The notes below the pieces were generated by a model. It ran no database searches. It was not told the DNA's origin and saw only the letters and a list, made by a program, of their open reading frames with translations. Positions 54,717 to 63,710 of a stretch of 64,000 nt of DNA are shown here, in pieces; position 1 is the first letter of the stretch, and every line of letters starts with the position of its first letter. The translations under genes and the position numbers were made by a program. This DNA comes from Pseudobdellovibrionaceae bacterium (GTDB lineage: Bacteria > Bdellovibrionota > Bdellovibrionia > Bdellovibrionales > Bdellovibrionaceae), in contig JADJYV010000013.1 of the NCBI GenBank assembly GCA_016719575.1, forward strand, positions 930,001-994,000, given 5' to 3'.

Positions 54717-56661
54717 GTTCTTTATTGCTTGGCAGCGGGGATCCAACAGGGGGCTCAATACCACTCACAACTCCCTGCCCACGAAACTTAATATTTATTT
54801 CTTTACCACTAAAACGACGAAGAACTTCTCGCAAAGTCATATTCGTCACGTCTGGAACGACACCGAGCTCTAGACTGGTCGAAACAATGTCTCCCTCGGA
54901 AACGCTGCTAAGGCCGCGGGACTTTTCTGAGTCTAATTTAATTGCCTTTTTTCTGTCTTTGACTGTTGTACTTTCAGCAAGAAGGACGGGAGCCAATCCT
55001 TCTTTACGAACGATGTATGAGGCCACACGGGAAAAGATAGGAGCAGCAACTTGAGCACCATAAAAAGCTTTGCGGGGATAATCCAGAGCAATATAAATAA
55101 CAAACCTTGGATTATTAGACGGAATAAATCCGGCAAAGCTCGAAATGTAGGCTCCTCTTAAGTAGCCTCGTCCATTGGGATTTACCTTTTGCGCAGTTCC
55201 TGTTTTACCTGCTACATAGAATCCATTTACGCGCGCATTGCCGCCCGTTCCCCCGGGACCCGTAACGCCAGTAAGCATGAGACGCATCTGCGACGCTTGT
55301 TCGGGGGTTAAAACTCTTCGTATTGGCTTCGAGTAGACCTCTTTAATTGCCCCTGTTTCGCCATCACGGATAGATTGAACAAGATAGGGAACATTTAAAA
55401 CTCCGCCATTTGCAATGGCTGCATAAGCATTTGCAATCTGCAATGGCGTGGCTGTAATACCGTGGCCGAAGGAAATATTGCTCAACAAATGTTGACGCCA
55501 TGGCAAGGGCAGCACGGTCCCGCGGGCCTCACCGGGAAGGTCCACCCCCAATCGATTGCCAAAGCCAAAATCTAACAACCCCTGGCGAAGAACTTCTGCT
55601 CCAACTTTAAAGGCGATCTTTGTCGTTCCGATATTCGATGACACCGCTAATATCTCACTTACCGTCAGATGACCAAACACTTCTTTTGCTTCAGCTTCGC
55701 GGATAATTTTATCGCCAACTTTAAATGATCCATTTTCACAGAAAAACTTTGTGTTCGGTGCGACGATGCCCTCTCGCAAGGCCGTAGCAATAATAAACGT
55801 TTTCATAGTGCTTCCGGGCTCAAAGGAGTCGGTTGCAGACTTGTCTCGACGAATTTCCGGTGCCGTTTTCATCGCATTATTTACATCAAAAGTAGGCACA
55901 CTTGCCATCGCCACGACTGCTGATGTCTGGACATCCAAAACAACTCCAACCGCAGAGTCAGCCTCAAACGTAGAAACTGCTTGAGATAGCTCATTCTCGA
56001 GATTGTATTGAATATCTGAGTCTACAGTCAGCTTCAATTCATTGCCATCTGGGTTCTCGGTAAATAACAAACCATCAGCAATCAAGGGGCGACCACGAGC
56101 ATCCCGGCGGACCGAAACTTTTTTACTGCTGCCTTTAAGGTCTAAATCAAAAGCCTTCTCTAGCCCCTCGAGCCCCTGCCCCTCGCTCCCCAAAAAACCC
56201 AATGAGTGAGCCAAAAGACTCTCATTTGGATAGACACGACGCCACTCTTCAACGAACGATAGACCTCGAACATTCCATGACTTGATTGCATTGGCTTTGT
56301 CTTCCTCCATCAAACGCTGAATCCAAACAAACCTCTTTGAAGAATCTTTGATTTTAGAATAGACGCTCTCGGTGCTCACTCCCAGTTCTTTGGCAAGACT
56401 CTTTGCAAGTGCTTTTTTCTTTTCGAGAATTTTTGGGTCCGCATAAAGAGAATAAGCGGTTGAGGACATTGCTAAATCTCGCCCATTTCGATCGACAATA
56501 GCTCCACGTCTCGCTTGCAATGTCACAACGGTCTGAAATTGTCTATTTTGCAGACTTTGCAGTTTCTCATTTGGCAAAAACTGCAAATATCCCGCCCTAA
56601 GAATTAGAGCCAACCATAAAGCCATTACACCTGCGAACAACACAATCACTCTTGATTTCAA
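54697..56661 (-). CDS. ftsI: septal transpeptidase FtsI (PBP3) with PASTA domain
   Basis: This penicillin-binding protein crosslinks septal peptidoglycan. One N-terminal membrane segment (VIVLFAGVMALWLALIL) precedes the dimerisation domain. The transpeptidase motifs are STMKT (active-site Ser, Lys), SSN in VSSNIGT and KTGTAQK. The last 60 residues (VVPDVTNMTLREVL to the end) form a PASTA domain. At 654 residues it is longer than Escherichia coli FtsI. It starts at TTG (56661) with GGGAG about seven bases upstream, directly after ftsL. It is overlapped antisense at its end by the esterase. Confidence 0.96.
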   Translation of the reverse strand: MKSRVIVLFAGVMALWLALILRAGYLQFLPNEKLQSLQNRQFQTVVTLQARRGAIVDRNGRDLAMSSTAYSLYADPKILEKKKALAKSLAKELGVSTESVYSKIKDSSKRFVWIQRLMEEDKANAIKSWNVRGLSFVEEWRRVYPNESLLAHSLGFLGSEGQGLEGLEKAFDLDLKGSSKKVSVRRDARGRPLIADGLLFTENPDGNELKLTVDSDIQYNLENELSQAVSTFEADSAVGVVLDVQTSAVVAMASVPTFDVNNAMKTAPEIRRDKSATDSFEPGSTMKTFIIATALREGIVAPNTKFFCENGSFKVGDKIIREAEAKEVFGHLTVSEILAVSSNIGTTKIAFKVGAEVLRQGLLDFGFGNRLGVDLPGEARGTVLPLPWRQHLLSNISFGHGITATPLQIANAYAAIANGGVLNVPYLVQSIRDGETGAIKEVYSKPIRRVLTPEQASQMRLMLTGVTGPGGTGGNARVNGFYVAGKTGTAQKVNPNGRGYLRGAYISSFAGFIPSNNPRFVIYIALDYPRKAFYGAQVAAPIFSRVASYIVRKEGLAPVLLAESTTVKDRKKAIKLDSEKSRGLSSVSEGDIVSTSLELGVVPDVTNMTLREVLRRFSGKEINIKFRGQGVVSGIEPPVGSPLPSNKELTVILR

Positions 56662-56991
56662 TTACAGCTCCCTTTTTTCAGCTGCCTTTGACTCTGGTAT
56701 GGACTCAGAGCTACCGCCACTTAAATGAATGATTTGATCTGCCTGGATCTTCTTTAATGTAAATTTCGATTGCGCCATGTGCTCCAAAAGTTGAGGTCGG
56801 GTGATTTTAACCAACTGAACTTCCTTCACATGCTTTTCCTCATGAATCTTCTTAAACTCGCGGCTCAACTTTAAAACGCTGTAACCCAAACGCCGCTCTT
56901 CCATTTGCAGGAAGACCAAAGTAAAAAAAGTTGAAATTATAATTAGGACGCTTAAAAAAGGCTTTAGCTGCCTAAAATTCTTTGAGTTCAT
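56662..56991 (-). CDS. ftsL: FtsL-like divisome coiled-coil protein
   Basis: This short bitopic protein (109 residues) has one membrane segment (FLSVLIIISTFFTLVFLQ). A coiled-coil-like periplasmic region with EERRLGYSVLKLSREFKK follows, then a charged tail. Position between rsmH and ftsI supports FtsL; conservation in this family is low. ATG at 56991 has GAGAGGA nine bases upstream; ATG at 57000 is also possible. It overlaps rsmH by 20 bases and ends one base before ftsI. Confidence 0.8.
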   Translation of the reverse strand: MNSKNFRQLKPFLSVLIIISTFFTLVFLQMEERRLGYSVLKLSREFKKIHEEKHVKEVQLVKITRPQLLEHMAQSKFTLKKIQADQIIHLSGGSSESIPESKAAEKREL

Positions 56992-57931
56992 CCTGAACAT
57001 TCCTCTCGAATACCCGAAGCTTCGCGCTGCGCGAGCGAGGGTTTTTGTCGCACTCTTCCTGAGCGGGCAAAATGACTTTTTTGTGAGTCTGTTGACCTAA
57101 CTGTTTATCATGTTTAAATAAATTCTTAACAATGCGATCTTCTAGGGAGTGAAAACTAATCACTGCCAATCGCCCTCCAGGAGTGAGGGCCCTCATCATC
57201 TCTGGAAGCGTGCTTTGTAAAACTTCAAGCTCCGAATTCACTCGCAACCTCAGTGCCATAAAATACTGAGTTGCCGGATGATGCCCCTTGTGGCGCCAAC
57301 CATCGACCCGCTCAATAAGACCGGCAAGCTCTTTGGTGCTTTGAAATGCTTTCGTTTTGCGATCATGAACAATCGCACGTACGACGCGAAACGGCCGATG
57401 GATTTCTCCATACACTTTAAAAAGATCATTCAACTCTTGCTCGGACGCCGTATTCACAATGTATTCCGCCGTAATTCCCTGGTTCTGGTTCATCCGCATA
57501 TCAAGTGGGCCATCATGGTAAAAGCTAAAACCCCTCTCCGCATTATCAAGTTGCGGTGAGCTGACGCCCAAATCTAACAACATCATATCAAAGGAACCAA
57601 AATTTTTCTCTTTAAACTCTGAAAAATTTCCATGGATAATACGAATTCGTTCAGCCTCGACCTCCGTCTTGAACATCACTTTGCAGGCCTCAATCGCTCG
57701 CAAATCCTGATCCATCGCCACCGCTTTTGCCTGAGGAAAGTGAACCAAAACTGCTCGCAGGTGTCCACCACGTCCAAAAGTTCCGTCAAAATACCTCAAG
57801 GCCTTTTTTTCTCTAAATACCGAAAATGATTCAAGGACATCAGTTACCATCACTGGGTAGTGATCAGCGGAAAACTCGACTTTGGTTAAGTCCGCAAAAG
57901 GCGTTTCTGATATGGCGATATCGTCTGACAA
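56972..57931 (-). CDS. rsmH: 16S rRNA (cytosine1402-N4)-methyltransferase
   Basis: The enzyme methylates C1402 of 16S rRNA and starts most dcw clusters. HYPVMVTDVLE begins the fold. YFDGTFGRGGHLRAVL is SAM motif I; LLDLGVSSPQLDNAERGFSF and LRLRVNSELEVLQS are RsmH-specific. The Arg-rich RSRSAKLRVFER is at the end. The TTG start at 57931 gives 319 residues. No mraZ lies upstream; the next gene is divergent after 124 bases. Confidence 0.95.
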   Translation of the reverse strand: MSDDIAISETPFADLTKVEFSADHYPVMVTDVLESFSVFREKKALRYFDGTFGRGGHLRAVLVHFPQAKAVAMDQDLRAIEACKVMFKTEVEAERIRIIHGNFSEFKEKNFGSFDMMLLDLGVSSPQLDNAERGFSFYHDGPLDMRMNQNQGITAEYIVNTASEQELNDLFKVYGEIHRPFRVVRAIVHDRKTKAFQSTKELAGLIERVDGWRHKGHHPATQYFMALRLRVNSELEVLQSTLPEMMRALTPGGRLAVISFHSLEDRIVKNLFKHDKQLGQQTHKKVILPAQEECDKNPRSRSAKLRVFERNVQDELKEF

Positions 57932-58001
57932 GGGCTCTCTCTTTGTGCTTCATTTCGAGACCCGTCATTCGTCGAGCCTGAAAAATTTCTCCGTGATTCT
58001 G

Positions 58002-58030
58002 AAGGTATGAACAATTTGTTTGTGGGTCAA
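58002..58030 (-). promoter_or_regulatory. possible promoter of the dcw cluster
   Basis: Read leftward, TTGACC (plus 58025-58030) and TACCTT (plus 58002-58007) are 17 bases apart, about 70 bases before rsmH. The -10 match is poor. On the plus strand TATGAT at 58036-58041 could be a -10 for the next gene, but its -35 is unclear. No MraZ-type repeats were recognised. Confidence 0.35.
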
Positions 58031-58055
58031 GCACCTATGATTTAAGCTGAAAGCC

Positions 58056-59036
58056 ATGCTAGTCAAATGTCCACGATGCGACTTTTCACAACCCAAAGAC
58101 CAATACTGCGCCCGCTGCGGTGTCAATATGGAGAGCTATAGGCCTCCACGCAAGTCTAAGTGGAAATCCTACCTAACAGATCCGTTGCTCTATCTTGCCG
58201 TGGCTCTGGTGGTAATTGGCGTGTCGATCGGAGTCCTTTATAAAAAAGATCGCTCAAACCTAACGCAAAAAGGACCCTTTTTAAAAGGAACACTGCAGAT
58301 TGCGAGCACAAATGGATCAGATAGCGATAGACTCCGATCCCGCGGCGAAGTCCCGTCACCCCCATCACCCCCGCCGCCACCAGCGATCTCCTCAACTACC
58401 ACTGCAAGCCCACCGTCATCACCAACGGCTGCAATAAAAACTGCGGTCACCGGCACATCAGGATTTTTTGTTCGCATTTACTATGCCGAAGTCCCACGAC
58501 GATCACTTGAAAAGCTTTATGAAGAAAGCCAAGATACGGGCCAGTTTAATTCGTTTGGTGATTATACCGCAGGAATACTCCCTGAAGTAGCACAGCGGGT
58601 TAACTCTTCGGGCTTAAAAATCCGAATTTTAGAAAAGGTCGAAAAGGCAATTGGCAAAACTCAGCAGCTCTTTACTGGCGTCCATGACTCGGAGTTAGCC
58701 GAATATATCGGCTTTAACACCGTGATAGAGCTCGCCGACACTGACAATGACACGATCCGTGGCAATTTAGAAATTATCCGCAATTGGAAAGACGGGGGCG
58801 AACGAAGTCCCGCTAGTCTACAAAAAAGCTCCTTTCCCGCCGTATTTGAAATGAATCATGGTGCTGGTTTCTTTATTTCTGGCATTATGCCCCGAGGCCC
58901 TAGCCCCCATGGATTTGGCAATGGCGCACCGGACGACATTGCTAAGATCCCTACCTTTGAGATTTTAAAATCGCGAAGTTTTCAAAACAAAGAGTCTGAA
59001 TTCGTAATTTTCGTTGAATTTGATAAGAAACCTTAA
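58056..59036 (+). CDS. zinc-ribbon membrane protein
   Basis: The 326-residue product starts with a zinc ribbon (CPRCDFSQPKDQYCARCGV, four Cys). A membrane segment follows (LLYLAVALVVIGVSIGVLYKK), then a low-complexity Pro/Ser/Thr linker (PSPPSPPPPPAISS). The globular C-terminal part of about 190 residues has no recognised family. The zinc ribbon would be cytoplasmic and the rest exported. The gene diverges from rsmH and precedes a phosphoribosyltransferase by 12 bases, so it may head a short operon. Confidence 0.75.
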   Translation: MLVKCPRCDFSQPKDQYCARCGVNMESYRPPRKSKWKSYLTDPLLYLAVALVVIGVSIGVLYKKDRSNLTQKGPFLKGTLQIASTNGSDSDRLRSRGEVPSPPSPPPPPAISSTTTASPPSSPTAAIKTAVTGTSGFFVRIYYAEVPRRSLEKLYEESQDTGQFNSFGDYTAGILPEVAQRVNSSGLKIRILEKVEKAIGKTQQLFTGVHDSELAEYIGFNTVIELADTDNDTIRGNLEIIRNWKDGGERSPASLQKSSFPAVFEMNHGAGFFISGIMPRGPSPHGFGNGAPDDIAKIPTFEILKSRSFQNKESEFVIFVEFDKKP

Positions 59037-59048
59037 GATATTGCAGCC

Positions 59049-59834
59049 ATGCAATATCAAAAAACAAATCATAAATATGGCCCCAATGTCCATCTCATCG
59101 ACACTCCTTTTTTAAATGGAATTTTGGCTCGTCTCTGTTCTCCAGAGACTTATCAACCTAACATAAATCAATTGGTTGAAGTGCTCTATACCCATCTTAT
59201 CTCCATTGCCGTGAATAATGAGTTCGAAATAGAAAAATTTGATCAGCCAACTCGAATGACAGAATTTCACCGCGACATGACTCTGCAGGGAACTCGCATT
59301 TCTACTTCACAAAAAGCCGTCTGTGTAAATCTCGCGCGGGCCGGAACATATCCAAGCCATATTTGTTACAATTTTCTTCACTTTGCACTTGCCGCACAAA
59401 ATATACGACAAGACCACATCTTTGCCGCCCGTGTCGTTGATAACATGCAGCAAGTAACTGGCTCGCAATTCGGAGGTTTAAAGATTGGCGGCGGAGTGCA
59501 GGATGCACATGTGCTCTTTCCGGACCCAATGGGTGCTACAGGAAACACCATCGTCTCTTCGATTGAATACTATAAAAATATGATTGAAGGCACCGCAAAG
59601 AAGTTTATTGCACTTCACCTGATAGTAACCCCCGAGTATCTGAGGAAGGTTTTGACCGCGCATCCAGAGGTCATAATCTATGCCTTGAGACTTGACCGGG
59701 GCCTTTCAACTGAGGCAGCTTTAAAGACTCCCCCTGGAACTCACTGGGACCAAGAAAAGGGTCTCAATGACAAAGACTACATTGTTCCAGGCGGCGGCGG
59801 GTTCGGCGAAATAATGAATAACTCGTTTGTGTAA
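59049..59834 (+). CDS. uracil phosphoribosyltransferase-like protein
   Basis: This 261-residue protein would convert a base and PRPP to a nucleotide. The PRPP loop FPDPMGATGNTIVSS is like the DPMLATGGS loop of uracil phosphoribosyltransferase, and YIVPGGGGFGEIM resembles its C-terminal uracil loop. The overall length is longer than the usual 210 residues and the N-terminal half is divergent, so substrate is uncertain. It lies directly before hpt, with the hpt ribosome binding site right after its stop. Confidence 0.7.
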   Translation: MQYQKTNHKYGPNVHLIDTPFLNGILARLCSPETYQPNINQLVEVLYTHLISIAVNNEFEIEKFDQPTRMTEFHRDMTLQGTRISTSQKAVCVNLARAGTYPSHICYNFLHFALAAQNIRQDHIFAARVVDNMQQVTGSQFGGLKIGGGVQDAHVLFPDPMGATGNTIVSSIEYYKNMIEGTAKKFIALHLIVTPEYLRKVLTAHPEVIIYALRLDRGLSTEAALKTPPGTHWDQEKGLNDKDYIVPGGGGFGEIMNNSFV

Positions 59835-59853
59835 AATCAAAAAAGGAAACCAG

Positions 59854-60381
59854 ATGACTCATCTACAAATAAAACCTTACATCTCCGAAGAGCAATTGCA
59901 AAAAAAGGTCACAGAAATTGGCGAAGCGATTACGAAAAAATTTAAAAATGAACCCCTCGTTGCGGTCTGCGTTTTGAAGGGCTCTTTTATTTTTTATTCA
60001 GATCTCATTCGCAGCATTAACACGGATATTACTTGTGAATTCTTCGGAGTCTCAAGCTACCACGGCAACACTTCGTCTGGTGAAGTAAAGGTGACCCTAG
60101 ATCTCACTCATCCTGTCGAGGGCAAGCACATCTTACTAGTTGAAGATATTGTCGATACTGGAATCACAATGAATTATTTAAAGAATTCGATTATGGCAAG
60201 AAAACCAGCTTCATTAACGACGGTGGCTCTACTTGAAAAGCCAGATGCGCTGAAAGTCCCGTGCAAATTAGACCATGTTGGCTTTAAAATTACGAACGAA
60301 TTTGTAGTCGGCTACGGCTTAGACTACCAAGGGTATTATCGTAACCTTCCCTATATTGGCCAAGTTCAGAACTTTCAATAG
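59854..60381 (+). CDS. hpt: hypoxanthine phosphoribosyltransferase
   Basis: The purine-salvage enzyme converts hypoxanthine or guanine with PRPP to IMP or GMP. The motifs are AVCVLKGSFIFYSDL, then CEFFGVSSYHG. The PRPP loop LLVEDIVDTGITMNYL and FVVGYGLDYQGYYRNLPYIG are the active-site segments. ATG at 59854 with AAAAGGAA seven bases upstream gives 175 residues. Its end overlaps the convergent methyltransferase-like gene by 7 bases. Confidence 0.95.
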   Translation: MTHLQIKPYISEEQLQKKVTEIGEAITKKFKNEPLVAVCVLKGSFIFYSDLIRSINTDITCEFFGVSSYHGNTSSGEVKVTLDLTHPVEGKHILLVEDIVDTGITMNYLKNSIMARKPASLTTVALLEKPDALKVPCKLDHVGFKITNEFVVGYGLDYQGYYRNLPYIGQVQNFQ

Positions 60382-61142
60382 TAAGCTTTTACTAGCATTT
60401 CTACCTTGTAGTCTTTCGAGGTTTCTCCGTAGGGAGAAACCTCCCAAATCCACTCTCTTAAAAACTTCAAGTTCTGCAAGTTTACGTTATAGGAATCATT
60501 TTGTATTACCTGTTGATTATGATCCACATATCTAGTTTCAAAATCAGCAAACAACAACACCGCTTCCCCTTGTTTTAGTAGTCGTTCAATATGCTGATCG
60601 CGAAGGCGCCGTGCAAAGTCTTTATAGACCGAAGCTGTCATTGGCAAAGAATCTGAAATCATGAGCGGAATTTGCGACAAGAGGTTTGCAGAAATAACCC
60701 AATCTACTTTTGGCAGCTCCCAAGGATTTAATTGTTCCCATGGAATGTTTTTTAGCTGAATTGCTCCCCATCCTTTGTTTAGGATTGTCAAAAGACTTGA
60801 GATGTCTTTTTCAATCAATTCAATCTTTCGATGCCGCTTCGCCAGAGCCCTCACATCTCGATTGTGAACCAAATCTACCAAATAAATCTTTTCGGATTTT
60901 TCTAAAAGATCATTTATGGGAATTTCCATCAACAGACCGCTGCCAATGATCATAATTGATTTCGGTTGCAGTCGTTGCCACTGCTCTCTTATGAGTTGGT
61001 GGCATTTGCCAAGATGATCCTGCCATGCCAGCGAGCAACGTTTGGAGCGGAACTTTAAAGAAACATTTTGATAAGCATACCCCCATTCTCTGGCCAGTTT
61101 GCTACTGCGAGTTCGAAGATACTCAATTAATTCCAACACCAT
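60375..61142 (-). CDS. methyltransferase-like protein
   Basis: The 255-residue protein appears to have a class I SAM-binding fold in the middle: SIMIIGSGLLMEIPI as motif I, then KIYLVDLVHN ending strand 2 with Asp, and KVDWVISANLLSQIP as a motif IV-like segment. The N-terminal helix and the C-terminal part are unassigned. Known family membership is uncertain, so the reaction is not claimed. It follows the radical SAM gene by 42 bases on the same strand and probably shares its transcript. Confidence 0.6.
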   Translation of the reverse strand: MVLELIEYLRTRSSKLAREWGYAYQNVSLKFRSKRCSLAWQDHLGKCHQLIREQWQRLQPKSIMIIGSGLLMEIPINDLLEKSEKIYLVDLVHNRDVRALAKRHRKIELIEKDISSLLTILNKGWGAIQLKNIPWEQLNPWELPKVDWVISANLLSQIPLMISDSLPMTASVYKDFARRLRDQHIERLLKQGEAVLLFADFETRYVDHNQQVIQNDSYNVNLQNLKFLREWIWEVSPYGETSKDYKVEMLVKAYY

Positions 61143-61184
61143 ATTCTGAGATTAGTATGATAAAGCCCTCTTCACAAGATCGAA

Positions 61185-62762
61185 CTAGACCGAGGTATTT
61201 TTTGTTAAGGTGTTTTTAATATGCCTTTTTTGTCGCTGCGGAATCGCTCTGGTCGATAAGGCTCGCTGATGAAGTTGATAAGCCGTTAGCTCCATTCCCT
61301 CTTTTAAAAAGCTGGGAACATTTCGTGGTTTATCTCGCATGTAATCACTTAATAAGAGGTCTCGAGCAAAGTCTTTTTGACAATTCTTAACCTCTATCAA
61401 ATAAATCCACAAAGCTTCTAATATCGATTGCAAGGAGATTCCATGGGTTTCCTTAAAGCGTCCAGCCAAAAAAACTGATAGATCGAAAAACTCCCAAAAA
61501 AATGAATGATCTTCACGCTCTCGTGACTGCGCCTTTAACCAAGAAATAAAATTTGGAAAGTTGCCACTATTCGCAATGAGGTCCCAAAACCTCGAAAAAC
61601 GATTCATTTGTTGCATCTCTAAATAGGAAACGTCTTTTGTTTTTAAAATTTGGAAAGGAGGGTGCTCCTGATAAACCATTTCGAAGCTTTGATCGTGTCG
61701 CACGATCGGAGTTCCTTTTAAACGTTTTAGGATTCCCACCTGAATCTCATGAGGATTGCAAGAAATAAGCTCGTCAAATCCTTTAGCAAAACTCTGAAGA
61801 GTCTCGCCTGGCAGACCAACGATAAGATCCGCATGAGTATGAACGCCACATTCTGAAGATAAAAATTCAAAATTTTCTCGGACTTTGACAAAATCATTTC
61901 GGCGACTGACATTTCTTGCCACCTCGGGATTCCAAGTCTGGATGCCAACCTCAAACTGTAGAGAACCTTCAGGAAAGGATTTAATCAACTCTTTAAGCTC
62001 TGATGGCAACCGATCTGGAACCATTTCAAAATGCAAAAACAAACCAAAATGAACTCGCTCCAAGAAAAATTTTAATATTTTTGAGCTTATTTCAATACTC
62101 AAGTTAAAAGTGCGATCGACAAACTTGAACTGCCTTAACCCTCTACTTATAAGTCCATCCATTTCTTGCAAAAACTGATTAGAGTTAAAATTTCTAACAG
62201 CCTTATCTAAAGAGGATAGACAATACTCACACTTATAGGGGCAGCCTCGAGAGGCCTCAACATAAACAACACGATTTGCAATGTCCTCATCATTATATAA
62301 AGAGTAAGGCATATTAATTTTACTGATATCCGGCAAGGGACCAGAAATAAATTTATCGCTGGGTTTTTGATCTGCAAGCACCTTGGAGCAAAATTCATAA
62401 AATAAAAAGTCGGCCTCACCTTTAATGACATAATCAGCCGCTTTGCAAATATTCTGAACTTCGCTTTCATAGCTCACCTCGGGGCCACCTAAAACCACCG
62501 TGATCTTCGGTGCAACTTTTTTCAAAATGGACACTACTTCAGCGATCTCGTCGGTGTTCCAGATATAAACACCAAAACCGACAATACGCGGTTCATAGCT
62601 CAAAATCTTCTCGACGATATTTCGCGGGCTCGCGTGAATAGTCCACTCTAAAATCTGTGACCGGCATTGCAATTCATTAAGGTTCGCATATAAGTACCTT
62701 AGGCCGAAAGCGGCATGCTGGTAAGTAGAATTAAGGGTCACCAAAAGAATTTCTTTTTGCAT
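61185..62762 (-). CDS. B12-binding-type radical SAM protein
   Basis: The start is uncertain; ATG at 62762 gives 525 residues, whereas TTG at 62798 and GTG at 62780 are longer. The N-terminal domain (ILLVTLNSTYQHAAFGLRYL, then VVLGGPEVSYE) is a cobalamin-binding-like fold. The radical SAM cluster is in ASRGCPYKCEYCLSS (CxxxCxxC), followed by RQFKFVDRTFNL and VGIQTWNPEVAR. The C-terminal 150 residues resemble DUF4080-type tails. The substrate is unknown. The adjoining methyltransferase-like gene may act in the same pathway. Confidence 0.85.
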   Translation of the reverse strand: MQKEILLVTLNSTYQHAAFGLRYLYANLNELQCRSQILEWTIHASPRNIVEKILSYEPRIVGFGVYIWNTDEIAEVVSILKKVAPKITVVLGGPEVSYESEVQNICKAADYVIKGEADFLFYEFCSKVLADQKPSDKFISGPLPDISKINMPYSLYNDEDIANRVVYVEASRGCPYKCEYCLSSLDKAVRNFNSNQFLQEMDGLISRGLRQFKFVDRTFNLSIEISSKILKFFLERVHFGLFLHFEMVPDRLPSELKELIKSFPEGSLQFEVGIQTWNPEVARNVSRRNDFVKVRENFEFLSSECGVHTHADLIVGLPGETLQSFAKGFDELISCNPHEIQVGILKRLKGTPIVRHDQSFEMVYQEHPPFQILKTKDVSYLEMQQMNRFSRFWDLIANSGNFPNFISWLKAQSREREDHSFFWEFFDLSVFLAGRFKETHGISLQSILEALWIYLIEVKNCQKDFARDLLLSDYMRDKPRNVPSFLKEGMELTAYQLHQRALSTRAIPQRQKRHIKNTLTKNTSV

Positions 62763-62915
62763 CTGCGGCAGATTTATCACCTCTGAACGCCGTGGCAAGG
62801 TTTACTTCAAATCTGACGACAAAAATTCGTCGGCCTCGCGCATAATAAGGGATAAATATTTCACTTTTATGGCTTGTCCGATAGCATGACAGCCAACTAG
62901 ACCGAGGAGGCTTCC

Positions 62916-63710
62916 TTGAGGCAATATCACGACCTATTAAAGCATGTGCTTAACAACGGAATTCAAAAAGAAGACCGAACAGGAACCGGCACGCTCAGCG
63001 TTTTTGGTTATCAAATGCGCTTCAATCTTGAAGAAGGTTTTCCTCTTTTAACAACAAAAAAACTGTACACCAGAGCAATCTTTCACGAACTTCTATGGTT
63101 TCTTAAAGGAGATACCAATATTAAGTATCTTCATGATAACAAAGTTACGATTTGGGATGAATGGGCCGATGCCCAGGGCGAGCTCGGCCCTGTCTATGGA
63201 AAACAATGGCGATCCTGGCAAGCTCCGGATGGACGCAAAATCGACCAAATCGCAAATGTCATTGCCGAAATAAAAAAGAATCCAGACTCTCGACGACTGA
63301 TGGTCGTTGCTTTTAACCCCGGTGAAATAGACAAAATGGCCCTCCCCCCATGTCATGCCTTTTTTCAGTTTTACGTAGCGAATGGGCGGCTTTCTTGCCA
63401 GCTCTATCAACGAAGTGCTGATATATTTTTAGGCGTTCCCTTCAATATCGCAAGTTATGCATTACTCGTCCATATGATAGCCCAAGAGTGCAGCCTCAAG
63501 GTCGGTGACTTTGTTCATACACTTGGAGACGCCCACATTTACCTCAATCATTTAGATCAGGTAAAAACGCAACTGCAACGAGAATTTCGCCCACTTCCGA
63601 AACTTATTTTAAATCCAAACATCACATGCATCTTTGATATGAAGTATGAAGACATTCAAGTCGTTGATTATGATCCACATTCACCAATCAAAGCGGAAGT
63701 ATCAATATGA
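62916..63710 (+). CDS. thyA: thymidylate synthase
   Basis: The enzyme methylates dUMP to dTMP using methylenetetrahydrofolate. The start is TTG at 62916 with GAGGAGG about seven bases upstream; there is no in-frame ATG near the conserved N terminus (RQYHDLLKHVL). Key motifs: EDRTGTGTLSVFG, FLKGDTNIKYLHDN, LPPCHAFFQF with the catalytic Cys, QRSADIFLGVPFNIASYALL and LGDAHIYLNHLDQV. At 264 residues it has the standard length. Its TGA overlaps the ATG of folA. Confidence 0.97.
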   Translation: MRQYHDLLKHVLNNGIQKEDRTGTGTLSVFGYQMRFNLEEGFPLLTTKKLYTRAIFHELLWFLKGDTNIKYLHDNKVTIWDEWADAQGELGPVYGKQWRSWQAPDGRKIDQIANVIAEIKKNPDSRRLMVVAFNPGEIDKMALPPCHAFFQFYVANGRLSCQLYQRSADIFLGVPFNIASYALLVHMIAQECSLKVGDFVHTLGDAHIYLNHLDQVKTQLQREFRPLPKLILNPNITCIFDMKYEDIQVVDYDPHSPIKAEVSI

